Source of the DNA: Berkiella sp964594635
Lineage (GTDB): Bacteria; Pseudomonadota; Gammaproteobacteria; Berkiellales; Berkiellaceae
Length of the DNA stretch: 64,000 nt
Assembly: GCA_964594635.1 (NCBI GenBank)
Contig: CAZQMV010000004.1
Location: forward strand, 166,721-230,720
Reading direction: 5' to 3'
In this document: positions 9,432 to 18,089 of the stretch, in pieces
Numbering within the stretch: the stretch's first letter is position 1
How the letters are laid out: each line of letters opens with the position of its first letter
Made by a program: the position numbers and the translations under genes
The notes under the pieces: model-generated
Told to the model about the DNA's origin: nothing
Seen by the model: the letters and a program-made list of their open reading frames with translations, nothing else
Databases searched by the model: none

Positions 9432-11468
9432 ATGAATAATCCGTTATTAGAGTCCTTTGAATTGCCACCGTTTTCACGTATTAAACCAGAACATGTTGAG
9501 CCAGCGATTGAGACGCTCATCAAACGTAATTTAATCATGATCAATGAATTGACCTTGCAACAAAAAAATCCCACCTGGGATTCATTGGTGGCACCGATTG
9601 AAGATTTAGACGATGCGCTGAACAAAGCATGGTCACCTGTGTCGCATTTAAATTCGGTTGCCAATTCAAAAGAGCTGCGAGAAGCCTATCATTTGTGTTT
9701 ACCTAAATTGTCAGATTATGGAACAACCGTCGGACAAAATAAGCAACTTTATGAAGCCTATGTGGCTTTGAAAGCGAGCCCCTCTTTTGCCACCCTAGAA
9801 AAAGCACAGCAAAAAACCATTACCAATGCCATTCGAGATTTTGAGCTTTCCGGCGTTGCGTTACCTGAAGCTGACAAAGAGCAATTTGCTATCTTAAGCA
9901 AAAAACTGTCAGAGTTGCAGAGCCATTTTCAAGATAATGTGATGGATGCAACCGATCATTGGTTTTATGACGCTCAGGAAAATGAATTAAAAGGGATCCC
10001 TAAAGAATCGATTGCGTTGGCGAAACTTGCGGCAGAAAAAGCTGGGGTTAAAGGCTGGCGTTTAACACTGGATTTTCCCTGCTACTACGCGGTCATTCAA
10101 CATGCCGATAGTCGTGAATTGCGTCAAAGATTGCACGAAGCTTATAACACACGTGCATCCGAACTTGGACAAAATCCTGAACGATGGGATAACACAGCGT
10201 TGATGGACGAGATTTTAGCAACTCGTCATGCTTTGGCTAAATTATTAGGTTTTAAAAATTATGCTGAGCGTTCGGTATTCAAGAAGATGGCCAAAGATCC
10301 CCAAAAGGTGATGACTTTCTTAGAAGACTTGGCAAAACTCACCAAACCTTTTGCGGAAAAAGAATTTAAGGAGCTACAAGCTTTTGCCAAAAAAGAATAT
10401 GGCATCGATAAACTAGAATCTTGGGATATTCCGTACTACAGCGAAAAATTGCAACAACTCCAATATAGCCTTTCAGAAGAACTCTTGCGCCCCTACTTTC
10501 CTGCAAAACAAGCAGTTACAGGATTGTTTGAAGTGGTAAGACGTTTGTATGGATTAAACATTGTTGAAGAAACGAATGTTGATAAATGGCACGATGATGT
10601 GCGTTTCTTTGCCATTCATGATAGTAAAAATGAGCTACTCGGGAAATTCTATTTAGATCTGTATGCGCGTAATCAAAAAAGAGGTGGCGCGTGGATGGAT
10701 GAAGCTTGTGTGCGCCGCATGAGTCATGGCAAATTGCAGCACCCCGTTGCCTATTTGACCTGTAATTTTCGTGCTCCCCTTAATGATGAACCTGCGCTGT
10801 TAACCCATGATGAAGTCATTACCTTGTTTCATGAATTTGGCCATGGCTTGCATCATATGCTGACGAAAATTGATTATCCAAGCGTTTCTGGCATCAATGG
10901 CGTACCTTGGGACGCGGTAGAATTACCCAGTCAATTTATGGAGAATTGGTGTTGGGAGAGTGAAGCACTGGCCTTCATTTCCAGTCACTACCAAACCAAA
11001 GAACCGCTGCCTCAAGATCTGTTGCAAAAAATGATGAAAGCTAAAAACTTTCAATCGGCAATGCAGTTGATGCGTCAATTAGAATTTGCGTTGTTTGATT
11101 TTAGGATCCATTTAGAATATGACTCGAAAAAGGACAGCCAGATCCAATCAATTTTAAATGAGGTCAGAAAGAACTATGCTGTTGTATCGTATGCGCCCTA
11201 CTCGCGTTTTGCGCATAGCTTTACCCATATTTTTGCCGGGGGTTATGCAGCAGGCTATTACAGCTATTTATGGGCCGAAGTATTATCAAGTGATGCTTTT
11301 TCAAAATTTGAAACCGATGGCATTTTTAATCAACAAACCGGCCAGGACTTTTTGCATAAAATTTTAGAAAAAGGTGGTAGTGAAGATCCCGATATTTTAT
11401 TTAGAGACTTTCGTGGACGCGATCCTGAATTAACACCCCTTTTAAAACATCGTGGGCTTGTCACCTAA
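9432..11468 (+). CDS. prlC: Oligopeptidase A (M3 metallopeptidase)
   Basis: Cytoplasmic zinc metallopeptidase of the thimet-oligopeptidase family that degrades short peptides, including cleaved signal peptides. 678 aa is full length. The zinc motif HEFGH is at residues 467-471, with the downstream family sequence ELPSQFMENW supplying the third ligand region. The N-terminal half is helical, as expected. The gene stands alone and is followed within 10 bp by a strong hairpin. Confidence 0.96.
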   Translation: MNNPLLESFELPPFSRIKPEHVEPAIETLIKRNLIMINELTLQQKNPTWDSLVAPIEDLDDALNKAWSPVSHLNSVANSKELREAYHLCLPKLSDYGTTVGQNKQLYEAYVALKASPSFATLEKAQQKTITNAIRDFELSGVALPEADKEQFAILSKKLSELQSHFQDNVMDATDHWFYDAQENELKGIPKESIALAKLAAEKAGVKGWRLTLDFPCYYAVIQHADSRELRQRLHEAYNTRASELGQNPERWDNTALMDEILATRHALAKLLGFKNYAERSVFKKMAKDPQKVMTFLEDLAKLTKPFAEKEFKELQAFAKKEYGIDKLESWDIPYYSEKLQQLQYSLSEELLRPYFPAKQAVTGLFEVVRRLYGLNIVEETNVDKWHDDVRFFAIHDSKNELLGKFYLDLYARNQKRGGAWMDEACVRRMSHGKLQHPVAYLTCNFRAPLNDEPALLTHDEVITLFHEFGHGLHHMLTKIDYPSVSGINGVPWDAVELPSQFMENWCWESEALAFISSHYQTKEPLPQDLLQKMMKAKNFQSAMQLMRQLEFALFDFRIHLEYDSKKDSQIQSILNEVRKNYAVVSYAPYSRFAHSFTHIFAGGYAAGYYSYLWAEVLSSDAFSKFETDGIFNQQTGQDFLHKILEKGGSEDPDILFRDFRGRDPELTPLLKHRGLVT

Positions 11469-11476
11469 AAAACCTG

Positions 11477-11508
11477 AACGGTGCAGGAAATGTGTTTTCT
11501 GCACCGTT
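11477..11508 (+). terminator. Strong hairpin after prlC, probable terminator
   Basis: Arms at 11477-11490 and 11495-11508 pair over 14 bp, with one G-T pair and a 4-base loop. The core is AACGGTGCAG with CTGCACCGTT. The tail (TTGTTCT) is only moderately T-rich. Its position just past the prlC stop makes transcription termination the simplest reading. Confidence 0.65.
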
Positions 11509-11825
11509 GTTCTGGGTTGAATAACTTCGATTAAATCTGTCATAAATTGAATGTGCTTATCTCAATATAGCTACCGCTGATTTTGAGTGGTCGTTCAGTG
11601 GACAGTGTATATTCAGGATGGGTTAATAGGCATGCACTATAATCTTTATTTATAGGCAAAATAAAAAGAAACCGAGGTACTCAACTATTTTTTCTTATAC
11701 AGTAAAAGTATACTGGAATAGTCACTCATTGCGTGACCAACATTCAACGGTTAACAAACATGCTTACCTAACCTTATAGTCATGTTTGCAGTACAGTCAG
11801 AAGTTCAGGCTCAATCGAGGTAACC
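11509..11825. other. Intergenic region upstream of rmf
   Basis: About 320 bp without a gene. No ORF or RNA gene is recognised. A possible sigma70-like pair is TTGAGT at 11583 and TGTATA at 11606 (17-bp spacing), but it lies more than 200 bp before rmf and is weak. A small inverted motif (GTCACTCATTGCGTGAC) lies near 11720. The length suggests a long regulated leader for rmf, which is stress-controlled in other bacteria. Confidence 0.4.
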
Positions 11826-12011
11826 ATGAAAAGAGTTAAGAGAGATATGACCCACCGCGCTTATAAATTAGGATACAATCAAGGAGTTAAAGGCCACACC
11901 AAAGAGAGATGCCCTTTCTTTGAATCGGATAAACGTGGTCAATGGTTAGGAGGTTGGCGTAGTGGCCATGCCGATTACGTGGCGGGCTATCGAGCGGTAT
12001 CGGAAATGTAA
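11826..12011 (+). CDS. rmf: Ribosome modulation factor
   Basis: 61-aa basic protein. RMF binds 70S ribosomes in stationary phase or starvation and drives their dimerisation into inactive 100S particles. The match to the enterobacterial protein is visible across the length: MKRVKRD at the start, the YxxG pattern (KLGYNQGVKG), KERCPF and especially QWLGGWR. A GAGGT ribosome site precedes the ATG. It is monocistronic, with a long upstream region and a rho-independent terminator 20 bp after the stop. Confidence 0.93.
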   Translation: MKRVKRDMTHRAYKLGYNQGVKGHTKERCPFFESDKRGQWLGGWRSGHADYVAGYRAVSEM

Positions 12012-12030
12012 CATTGTTTAAGAGGAAAGA

Positions 12031-12057
12031 AACCCCGCAAATAGCGGGGTTTTTTTT
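12031..12057 (+). terminator. Rho-independent terminator of rmf
   Basis: Perfect stem AACCCCGC / GCGGGGTT at 12031-12038 and 12044-12051 with a 5-base loop, running into eight T residues. The stem could also serve the convergent small gene that ends at 12061. Confidence 0.92.
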
Positions 12058-12060
12058 GGG

Positions 12061-12273
12061 TTAAACGCGCAAATCAATATGTTTAACGACTTCATTGTCA
12101 GGACTCTTTATCACCCCGTCTTCATTGCTAAGCGTTTCCTGTGTGTTCTCTCTTTTATGATTATGAATGCCAGAAGAAGGCGTGGTTGGATCGATTTTTT
12201 GGGTGCTAGAAGTCGTGAGAGCATTCTCAATTGCTTGACTGGCTATATGTAAAGTATCGCAGATGGACGGCAT
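12061..12273 (-). CDS. Small hypothetical protein
   Basis: 70 aa, unrecognised. A clear AAAGGAG ribosome site sits 7 bases before the ATG, which supports a real gene. The protein is hydrophilic, Thr/Ser/Asn-rich in the middle (TTSSTQKIDPTTPSSG) with acidic and basic patches and one cysteine. There is no signal peptide or membrane segment. It lies convergent to rmf. Confidence 0.55.
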   Translation of the reverse strand: MPSICDTLHIASQAIENALTTSSTQKIDPTTPSSGIHNHKRENTQETLSNEDGVIKSPDNEVVKHIDLRV

Positions 12274-12352
12274 AAACTCACTCCTTTACGACAGATAAGC
12301 ATATCAAATAGAGTCATGTTCTGTTGAAAAGGTTCAGAAAAATAGCGTGCAT

Positions 12353-13225
12353 TTAAAGGGCAAGACGTGGAATTTTATCAGCAGGGATCCTAACCACACC
12401 TTCACTATCTTCAGGATAGAGGTGTGAAGGTTGTTGTTGCCATGCATGACCATAGATCACTTCATAACTCGCGGGGATACAGCCGCTGGGTTGTTTAAAT
12501 GCATTATAAGCTGCCACCATCTGAAGATAATGCTGCTTGGGTAGACAGCCTGTGGGACGTTGTTTATTCACGTTATGTGCCCCTGTCCCTTTAAGATCTT
12601 TTAATAAACTTTTCACATCTTGATAATGTATCGTGATCATCTCCATGTCGATCACAGGATCGCCAAAACGTAAATTGAGCAAATGATCCCCAATATCATG
12701 CATGTCGATAAATTCGTTCACATGAGTGTGACTGTCGACAGTGGCGAAGCTTGACTTGAGCTCATGTAAGGTATTGGGTCCAAGGGTCGAAAAAAAGATC
12801 ATACCGTTGGGTTTTAAAATGCGCTTAAACTCGGCAAAAGCCAGTTGGACATCGGTGCACCATTGCAGGGTGAAATTAGAAAAAATCAAATCAACGCTAT
12901 GATTAGCTAAGGGAAGATTTTCAGCATCTGCACATAAATAATGAGGCGCACTTTTCCAAAATTGCCATGGTTGCTTACTTTTCGCAAATTGCGCCATCCC
13001 TTGCGCAAGATCAATACCAATAATGATGCTTTGTGGGAATTTTTGTTGTAAAGCACGAGTGTGCCGGCCAGTTCCGGCACCTACATCTAAAATGATTTGG
13101 GGCTTTTGTTTTAGATAATCAAGACGCTCCAACAATCGGTTACCAATTTCCTGTTGAACAAAAGCATGTTTATCGTAGGTTTTGGCAGCAAGGCTAAAAG
13201 AGCGTGCGATATCTATTTTATTCAT
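12353..13225 (-). CDS. bioC: Malonyl-ACP O-methyltransferase BioC
   Basis: SAM-dependent enzyme that methylates malonyl-ACP so that fatty acid synthesis can build the pimeloyl chain of biotin. Motif I is ILDVGAGTGRHTRAL, followed by acidic motif II (IIGIDLA) and motif NHSVDLIFSNFTLQW. The ATG at 13225 overlaps the bioB stop as ATGA, giving translational coupling; the in-frame start 15 bases earlier would lie inside bioB. About 290 aa, somewhat longer at the C-terminus than E. coli BioC. bioF, bioH and bioD are not in the window. Confidence 0.92.
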   Translation of the reverse strand: MNKIDIARSFSLAAKTYDKHAFVQQEIGNRLLERLDYLKQKPQIILDVGAGTGRHTRALQQKFPQSIIIGIDLAQGMAQFAKSKQPWQFWKSAPHYLCADAENLPLANHSVDLIFSNFTLQWCTDVQLAFAEFKRILKPNGMIFFSTLGPNTLHELKSSFATVDSHTHVNEFIDMHDIGDHLLNLRFGDPVIDMEMITIHYQDVKSLLKDLKGTGAHNVNKQRPTGCLPKQHYLQMVAAYNAFKQPSGCIPASYEVIYGHAWQQQPSHLYPEDSEGVVRIPADKIPRLAL

Positions 13226-14211
13226 GAAATAACCTGACAAGGAATGGTTTTGGTGCTAAGAGGCAATGATTCAGGTGTTATGCCTAATTTTTTAAGTAAT
13301 TGTAGATCTTGCTGCATATCAACGTTATCGGTGACTAATAATTTTTCACTATGATGTATCGAATTAGCACCAGCCATAAAACATAATGCTTGCATGGTAT
13401 CAGACATTTGTACGCGGCCACCAGATAATCGAACATAGGCTTTTGGCATTAAAATTCGTGCTAAGGCTACCATGCGAATAAAATCAAATTCTTCAACAGG
13501 CGTGACATTTTCTAATGGCGTACCAGCAATGGCTACCAGTTGATTGATAGGAACACTATGTGGATGGGTAGGTTGGTTTGCTAAGGTGAGCAGCAGATTT
13601 AATCTATCTGCTAAGGTTTCACCTAGGCCAAGGATCCCGCCGCTACACACTTTAATGCCCGCTTGTCTTACGATTTCTAAGGTATCGAGTCTATCTTGAT
13701 AACTGCGGGTGGTTGATACTTTTGCAAAATGTTCGCTTGATGATTCTAGATTATGATTGTAATAATCCAAGCCGGCTTCTTTGAGCGCTACTGCTTGATG
13801 CGGTTTTAATTTACCAATCGTAATGCAAGCTTCTAAGCCAAAAGCTTTAATGGTTTTTACCATTTCTAGCACATTGGCTAAATTTCGCTCCGTAGGGCCG
13901 CGCCAAGAAGCCGCTAAACATAGCCGAGTGGCACCACGCGCTTTGGCTTTTTTAGCTTCATTCACAATATCGTCAGTGCTGGCTAAGGGTTCATTTTGCA
14001 CACCGGTTTCATTGTAAACACTTTGTCCACACCAGGCACAATCCTCTGGACAGCCACCGACTTTAATATTATACAAACCACACACTTGAATGGTATTCGC
14101 AGGAAATGATACACGATGAAATTGTTGTGCTTGTAACAACAAATCCATAAAAGGTTGATGATAAAGCGTATGAGCTTCTTCAAAAGTCCAATCGTGACGC
14201 AAGGTTAGCAT
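13222..14211 (-). CDS. bioB: Biotin synthase
   Basis: Radical-SAM enzyme inserting sulfur into dethiobiotin. The [4Fe-4S] ligands Cys54, Cys58 and Cys61 lie in GGCPEDCAWC. Downstream blocks YYNHNLESS, KVCSGGILGLGE and VRLSGGRVQM are typical. Length 329 aa is normal. It is the first gene of a bioB-bioC pair transcribed away from comF. No obvious BirA operator palindrome is visible in the 66-bp divergent gap. Confidence 0.97.
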   Translation of the reverse strand: MLTLRHDWTFEEAHTLYHQPFMDLLLQAQQFHRVSFPANTIQVCGLYNIKVGGCPEDCAWCGQSVYNETGVQNEPLASTDDIVNEAKKAKARGATRLCLAASWRGPTERNLANVLEMVKTIKAFGLEACITIGKLKPHQAVALKEAGLDYYNHNLESSSEHFAKVSTTRSYQDRLDTLEIVRQAGIKVCSGGILGLGETLADRLNLLLTLANQPTHPHSVPINQLVAIAGTPLENVTPVEEFDFIRMVALARILMPKAYVRLSGGRVQMSDTMQALCFMAGANSIHHSEKLLVTDNVDMQQDLQLLKKLGITPESLPLSTKTIPCQVIS

Positions 14212-14277
14212 AATGGTTATGAACTCTTTTTGTATTGATCAAGGCGCACATCGTAGGCTGGCGTTCGGCAGGGATCA

Positions 14278-15018
14278 ATGTTGCCTAGCCAGATGGTGAA
14301 CAAGTGGTTAAAAATTGTACAACGCCTAGCGAAGCATTGTCTACAATTCCCGATAAATTGTCTATTGTGTTGCCAGCCTAGCATGCGCACTTTTGCGCTG
14401 TGTATCGCTTGTGAAGCAGCGCTGCCTTGGCTACCCACCGTTTGTCCTCGCTGTGCGCTTCCCCCGGATGATGAGCAAAATGGCTGCTTGTGCGCCAAAA
14501 AAGCGCCTTCATATGATGCCTTACAAGCTTTATTTGATTATGCATGGCCAATGAAGAACATTATCGCAAAATGGAAATATGGTGGTCAGTTGCATTTTGC
14601 AATGATGCTGGCTCATTTTATGCAGGAACGACTGACGCCTCGTTTTCCCATCGACTGCATCATACCTGTGCCGCTACACCCACAGAGATTACGCGAGAGA
14701 GGCTTTAATCAAAGTATCGAATTGGCTGCTGGCATTGCCGGACATCTTAATATCCCAATAGATAGGCGAAGCTGCACGCGAATGATCAACACGTCTTCTC
14801 AATCCCAATTAGGCAGGGCTGGACGTAACAAAAACATTCAAAGCAACACTTTTGCGATTCATCGCGAATTTACAGCCAAACATGTATTGATTATTGAAGA
14901 TATTGTCACAACGGGAGCTACCATCAATGCGTTAAGTGCTGTTTTAAAACGTCAAGGTGTACAGACTGTAGAAATATGGTGTTGTTGTCGAACCCTTAAA
15001 ACTGCTAAGTCCTTATAA
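14278..15018 (+). CDS. comF: ComF family phosphoribosyltransferase-like protein
   Basis: Cytoplasmic competence-associated protein thought to act with DNA uptake and priming; the exact role is not settled. The N-terminus has paired cysteines (CLLCC, CIAC, CPRC) that would form a zinc ribbon. The C-terminus has the PRTase fold with the PRPP loop VLIIEDIVTTGATINAL and the basic RERGFNQSIELA. The start could also be the ATG at 14293. It lies divergent to bioB, as seen in other gammaproteobacteria. With dprA at the window start it suggests natural competence. Confidence 0.88.
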   Translation: MLPSQMVNKWLKIVQRLAKHCLQFPINCLLCCQPSMRTFALCIACEAALPWLPTVCPRCALPPDDEQNGCLCAKKAPSYDALQALFDYAWPMKNIIAKWKYGGQLHFAMMLAHFMQERLTPRFPIDCIIPVPLHPQRLRERGFNQSIELAAGIAGHLNIPIDRRSCTRMINTSSQSQLGRAGRNKNIQSNTFAIHREFTAKHVLIIEDIVTTGATINALSAVLKRQGVQTVEIWCCCRTLKTAKSL

Positions 15019-15043
15019 GTAGGGTGTGAAAGAGGCGACAAGA

Positions 15044-16339
15044 ATGAATGCTATGTATACAAGATTCGGGTTGCAAGGACCCAGCTTTGCCACATTGCCT
15101 GATAGCCATGAGTATGGATTATTTAAACAAAAAGCATCTGGGCTTGTGACATTAGACATTCAAAAAGAATTAGCAGCGCTCCAATCAGCAACGGATACAC
15201 TTCATATCACGGTGCCAACGATTGGCTTTACCGATCCCCTCTTAGATTATTCACCGGTGCCGCGTTTTGGGATTTTACTGAGCATCAATGGCTTGATAGC
15301 CAATCATAAAAATGATCTTGGCGCAAAAGCACAAGTTTTTGCAACGGATATTACAGGTTTGCAATATCCACTGCTTCGTAACTCAAATAACACAGTCGAT
15401 TATGGGCTTATTCAAGAGCGTACTCACATATCGCACTTATTTACGACGATCACGGCGATTACCTATGTTTTTTATGCTGATCAATTGAGCAAAAATTTAA
15501 GCAAATTAGACAATGAACAGCTTACCGGTATGCTGGAATGTTGGTTATGCTATTTACCCCAAACACCCTTCATTGTTTCATTACAGGTTAAAAATGGGCA
15601 AGGACAAGAAAAACTGGCTAGAGAGCTTTGTTATTATCCAAGTTCACAGCTATCTAAAGCAGTGTTCTCTCATAATGAAACCATTGATTGTCAAGCAAGC
15701 GTAAGTGATCCCTTTACTTATTACCGTTCGCGTTGGGTATGTGATGTGCAATTAAAAGAGACCGTGTTACGTCTGACACACCATGCTGGATTAAGTTATG
15801 CTGCAACGCGAGCGTTATTGCAACATTTGCTCCCACAACAAACGTTTTTTTCGCGTTTTATGCAACAGAACACGAAACAAAGTATCAAAAATCGTTATGA
15901 TCTCTACCCGCAATACCAGGAACCCTTTTATGAACATCTATTGTCTTGTATTTTAGATCAATCATTGCCGCTGTTGGCATTACAAGATTTTTTTAATGAA
16001 GTGGCACACAAACAAGACAAGCTAGAAAAAGTGAGTGAGCATTGGGATTTTCATGACAAAGCGGTGTTAAAGTCTTCGCTAAGATTGACATCAATAGCGC
16101 ATTTTGTGGATGCCTTGGATGAGCTTATTTCACTGAAAGATCCACTACTGACAGCCAAATTACAGCCACAATTTACGCAAGATGCAAAGGTGCTTAACAT
16201 CGAAGTCAAAGTCGCACTAGAAGATAAAGACGGACGATTGAATGACATGACGGCCAAGTGGCACAAAGAAGAAGAGGCACTTTGCCAAGATGCTTATGTG
16301 AAAGTTGTTAATGATGAAAATTATTGGAGGCTTCGTTGA
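15044..16339 (+). CDS. Orphan protein coupled to a J-domain gene
   Basis: 431 aa, unrecognised. The ATG at 15044 is chosen over the in-frame GTG at 15026 because GAGG lies 8 bases before it. There is no signal peptide, membrane segment or known motif. The middle is rich in aromatic residues (TAITYVFYADQ, CWLCYLPQTPF) and the C-terminus is lysine/glutamate-rich (KVALEDKDGRLNDMTAKWHKEEE). It ends 2 bp before the next start, and the ribosome site of that gene lies inside this one, so the two proteins are likely made together. Confidence 0.65.
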   Translation: MNAMYTRFGLQGPSFATLPDSHEYGLFKQKASGLVTLDIQKELAALQSATDTLHITVPTIGFTDPLLDYSPVPRFGILLSINGLIANHKNDLGAKAQVFATDITGLQYPLLRNSNNTVDYGLIQERTHISHLFTTITAITYVFYADQLSKNLSKLDNEQLTGMLECWLCYLPQTPFIVSLQVKNGQGQEKLARELCYYPSSQLSKAVFSHNETIDCQASVSDPFTYYRSRWVCDVQLKETVLRLTHHAGLSYAATRALLQHLLPQQTFFSRFMQQNTKQSIKNRYDLYPQYQEPFYEHLLSCILDQSLPLLALQDFFNEVAHKQDKLEKVSEHWDFHDKAVLKSSLRLTSIAHFVDALDELISLKDPLLTAKLQPQFTQDAKVLNIEVKVALEDKDGRLNDMTAKWHKEEEALCQDAYVKVVNDENYWRLR

Positions 16340-16341
16340 AA

Positions 16342-16692
16342 ATGAATGACGAAGCTGTTGATTTTAATGAGGTGACAAAAATGTACCGGATTTTGGGGCT
16401 GCCATTCGCGGCATCCAAAGTGGAGGTGCGCCATGCCCGCAATAAGTTGCTTGCCAAGTTTCATCCAGATAAGCAACAACTGGCATCACCCATAGATGAG
16501 CAAGAAATGAATAAGAGAACACGATATATCCAAACTGCCTTTTTATATATCAATGCGCATTATGCTGCGATTCAACAATCTCTAGAGTTTTTACCAGAAA
16601 CACTATTAACCAATCAGATCCCAGTGAGTGCGCGCAGTTATTGGGTGTACACCAGCATTGAACGAATTACGCCTCCTGATCAAGAAGCTTGA
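16342..16692 (+). CDS. Minimal J-domain (DnaJ-like) protein
   Basis: 116 aa. The N-terminus reads as a J domain: YRILGLP helix I at residue 15, a basic helix II (VRHARNKLLAKF), and the diagnostic HPD at 41-43 followed by K. J domains stimulate DnaK-type ATPases. The classical DnaJ parts (G/F linker, zinc fingers) are absent; the C-terminal ~50 residues are unrecognised. GGAGG precedes the ATG by 11 bases, inside the upstream gene. It could be a dedicated cochaperone for the upstream orphan, but that is inference. Confidence 0.75.
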   Translation: MNDEAVDFNEVTKMYRILGLPFAASKVEVRHARNKLLAKFHPDKQQLASPIDEQEMNKRTRYIQTAFLYINAHYAAIQQSLEFLPETLLTNQIPVSARSYWVYTSIERITPPDQEA

Positions 16693-16748
16693 TCCACAAA
16701 GATAATTTTGCCATTCTAAGGTTCTTGCGCAACAACAGGGATAGTTCC

Positions 16749-17519
16749 ATGCGCTTTTTAAAGTTTAGTTTCTTAATCCTTTTTGCATTCACATTGCAAG
16801 TAAAAGCCAGTGATGATGAAGTGCATCTGGCTGTTTCTACCACAATCCAAGGCCCCTTGGATATTATTTGTGCAAAGTTTAGCCAAGTAACACCTTACCG
16901 CTGCAAAATGACCACTGCACCCACCGGTCATTTATATGCGCATGTCATGCATGGTATGGCGTATGATTTATTTTTGTCTTCTGATGAAGAATATACACAA
17001 GGTCTTATCAATGCCAACAAGGTCGATCCATTGAGTCGATTAGTCTTGGCAATGGGAAAAATTGTTTTGTGGAGCGCCGATCCTGCTGTTAATCCACAAG
17101 TGTTACAAAACACATTGCTTCATGAATCGAATGCCGCGATTGCTTTGGCGAACCCTGGTGCATCAAGTTATGGTGCAGCCGCAAAAGAAGTATTACAAAA
17201 ATATAATTTGTGGACGCATATTCAAGGTCGTTTGATTTATGGCCGCAACATTCGTCACACCTATGAACTCATCGAAAGCCAGAAAGCTTCATTAGGGTTT
17301 GTTTCTCTGGCACAATTATCTCCAGATGAAAGAGCGAATCATCATTACTGGGAGCCCGATCCCAAATCGTATAAGCCGGTGATCCATGAAGTGATTACCT
17401 TAAAGCAACTCCAACACCCTAAAGCGACTGCCGCGTTTATGGTCTTTTTGAAAGGTAATCAGGCTCGTCAGATCTTACAAGAAGCGGGTTTTGATCATGT
17501 TGCCGGACGGATGATATAA
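16749..17519 (+). CDS. Periplasmic ModA-like substrate-binding protein
   Basis: 256 aa from the ATG at 16749, which gives a signal peptide (MRFLKFSFLILFAFTLQVKAS) and has AGGGA upstream; the longer in-frame start at 16689 would bury that signal. The body looks like the ModA molybdate-binding family: LAVSTTIQGPLDIICAKF at the start, YDLFLSSDEEY, IALANPGASSYGAAAKEVL, and SLGFVSLAQL. No modB or modC permease genes adjoin it, so the ligand (molybdate, another oxyanion, or something else) is open. Its 3' end overlaps rsmJ tail to tail by 25 bp. Confidence 0.8.
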   Translation: MRFLKFSFLILFAFTLQVKASDDEVHLAVSTTIQGPLDIICAKFSQVTPYRCKMTTAPTGHLYAHVMHGMAYDLFLSSDEEYTQGLINANKVDPLSRLVLAMGKIVLWSADPAVNPQVLQNTLLHESNAAIALANPGASSYGAAAKEVLQKYNLWTHIQGRLIYGRNIRHTYELIESQKASLGFVSLAQLSPDERANHHYWEPDPKSYKPVIHEVITLKQLQHPKATAAFMVFLKGNQARQILQEAGFDHVAGRMI

Positions 17520-18085
17520 ACATCAAAGCGATGACTACGGCCTTTATAGTCAAAATCGGGCTTTTTGATTAACCATGGTGCATTGACTGGCCGCTTAACC
17601 ACGACACGTTGCAAAGCTCTCGTTAAACAAAGCGCAATCAATTCTTCGCTATCTTCATCAAAGCCAACCACTGTTTGTAAGTATCGCATGTCTTTTTTGA
17701 CGAGCGCTGATTTGGTTTTGACTGGAAACATGGGATCACAATAAATCACGGACGGGGTAGCGTCTTGGTGCGCACGTAAATAGGCCATGGCACAACTTTG
17801 AACGAGACGCATCTTCGCAATGATGGGAGCAAGTTCAGGATCCTTAGCAGCATGCTGGAGCCCTTCTTGAAGCATGGCACTGATCTCTGGGTGTCGTTCA
17901 AATAAGGTGACATCACAACCCAGTGCAGCTAACAGAAAAGATTCTTTTCCTAAGCCTGCAGTGGTATCAAATACATCTGTTGGTCCCGTTTTTTTCAGGC
18001 CAATCGCTTTGGCAATCAGCTCATTGGTGCCTTGTAAGTGTTGTAAGCGATAGCGCAATCGGCTATCGGTGAAATCCACAAGCAT
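17495..18085 (-). CDS. rsmJ: 16S rRNA m2G1516 methyltransferase RsmJ
   Basis: SAM-dependent methylation of a guanosine in helix 45 of 16S rRNA. Motif I is VFDTTAGLGKESFLLAALGC and the catalytic motif is VIYCDPMFP. The ATG at 18085 is preferred; the open frame extends to a TTG at 18130, overlapping the permease gene. Compared with enterobacterial RsmJ the N-terminal extension is short. It lies 4 bp after the permease gene, so the two are probably cotranscribed. Confidence 0.88.
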   Translation of the reverse strand: MLVDFTDSRLRYRLQHLQGTNELIAKAIGLKKTGPTDVFDTTAGLGKESFLLAALGCDVTLFERHPEISAMLQEGLQHAAKDPELAPIIAKMRLVQSCAMAYLRAHQDATPSVIYCDPMFPVKTKSALVKKDMRYLQTVVGFDEDSEELIALCLTRALQRVVVKRPVNAPWLIKKPDFDYKGRSHRFDVYIIRPAT

Positions 18086-18089
18086 GAAC

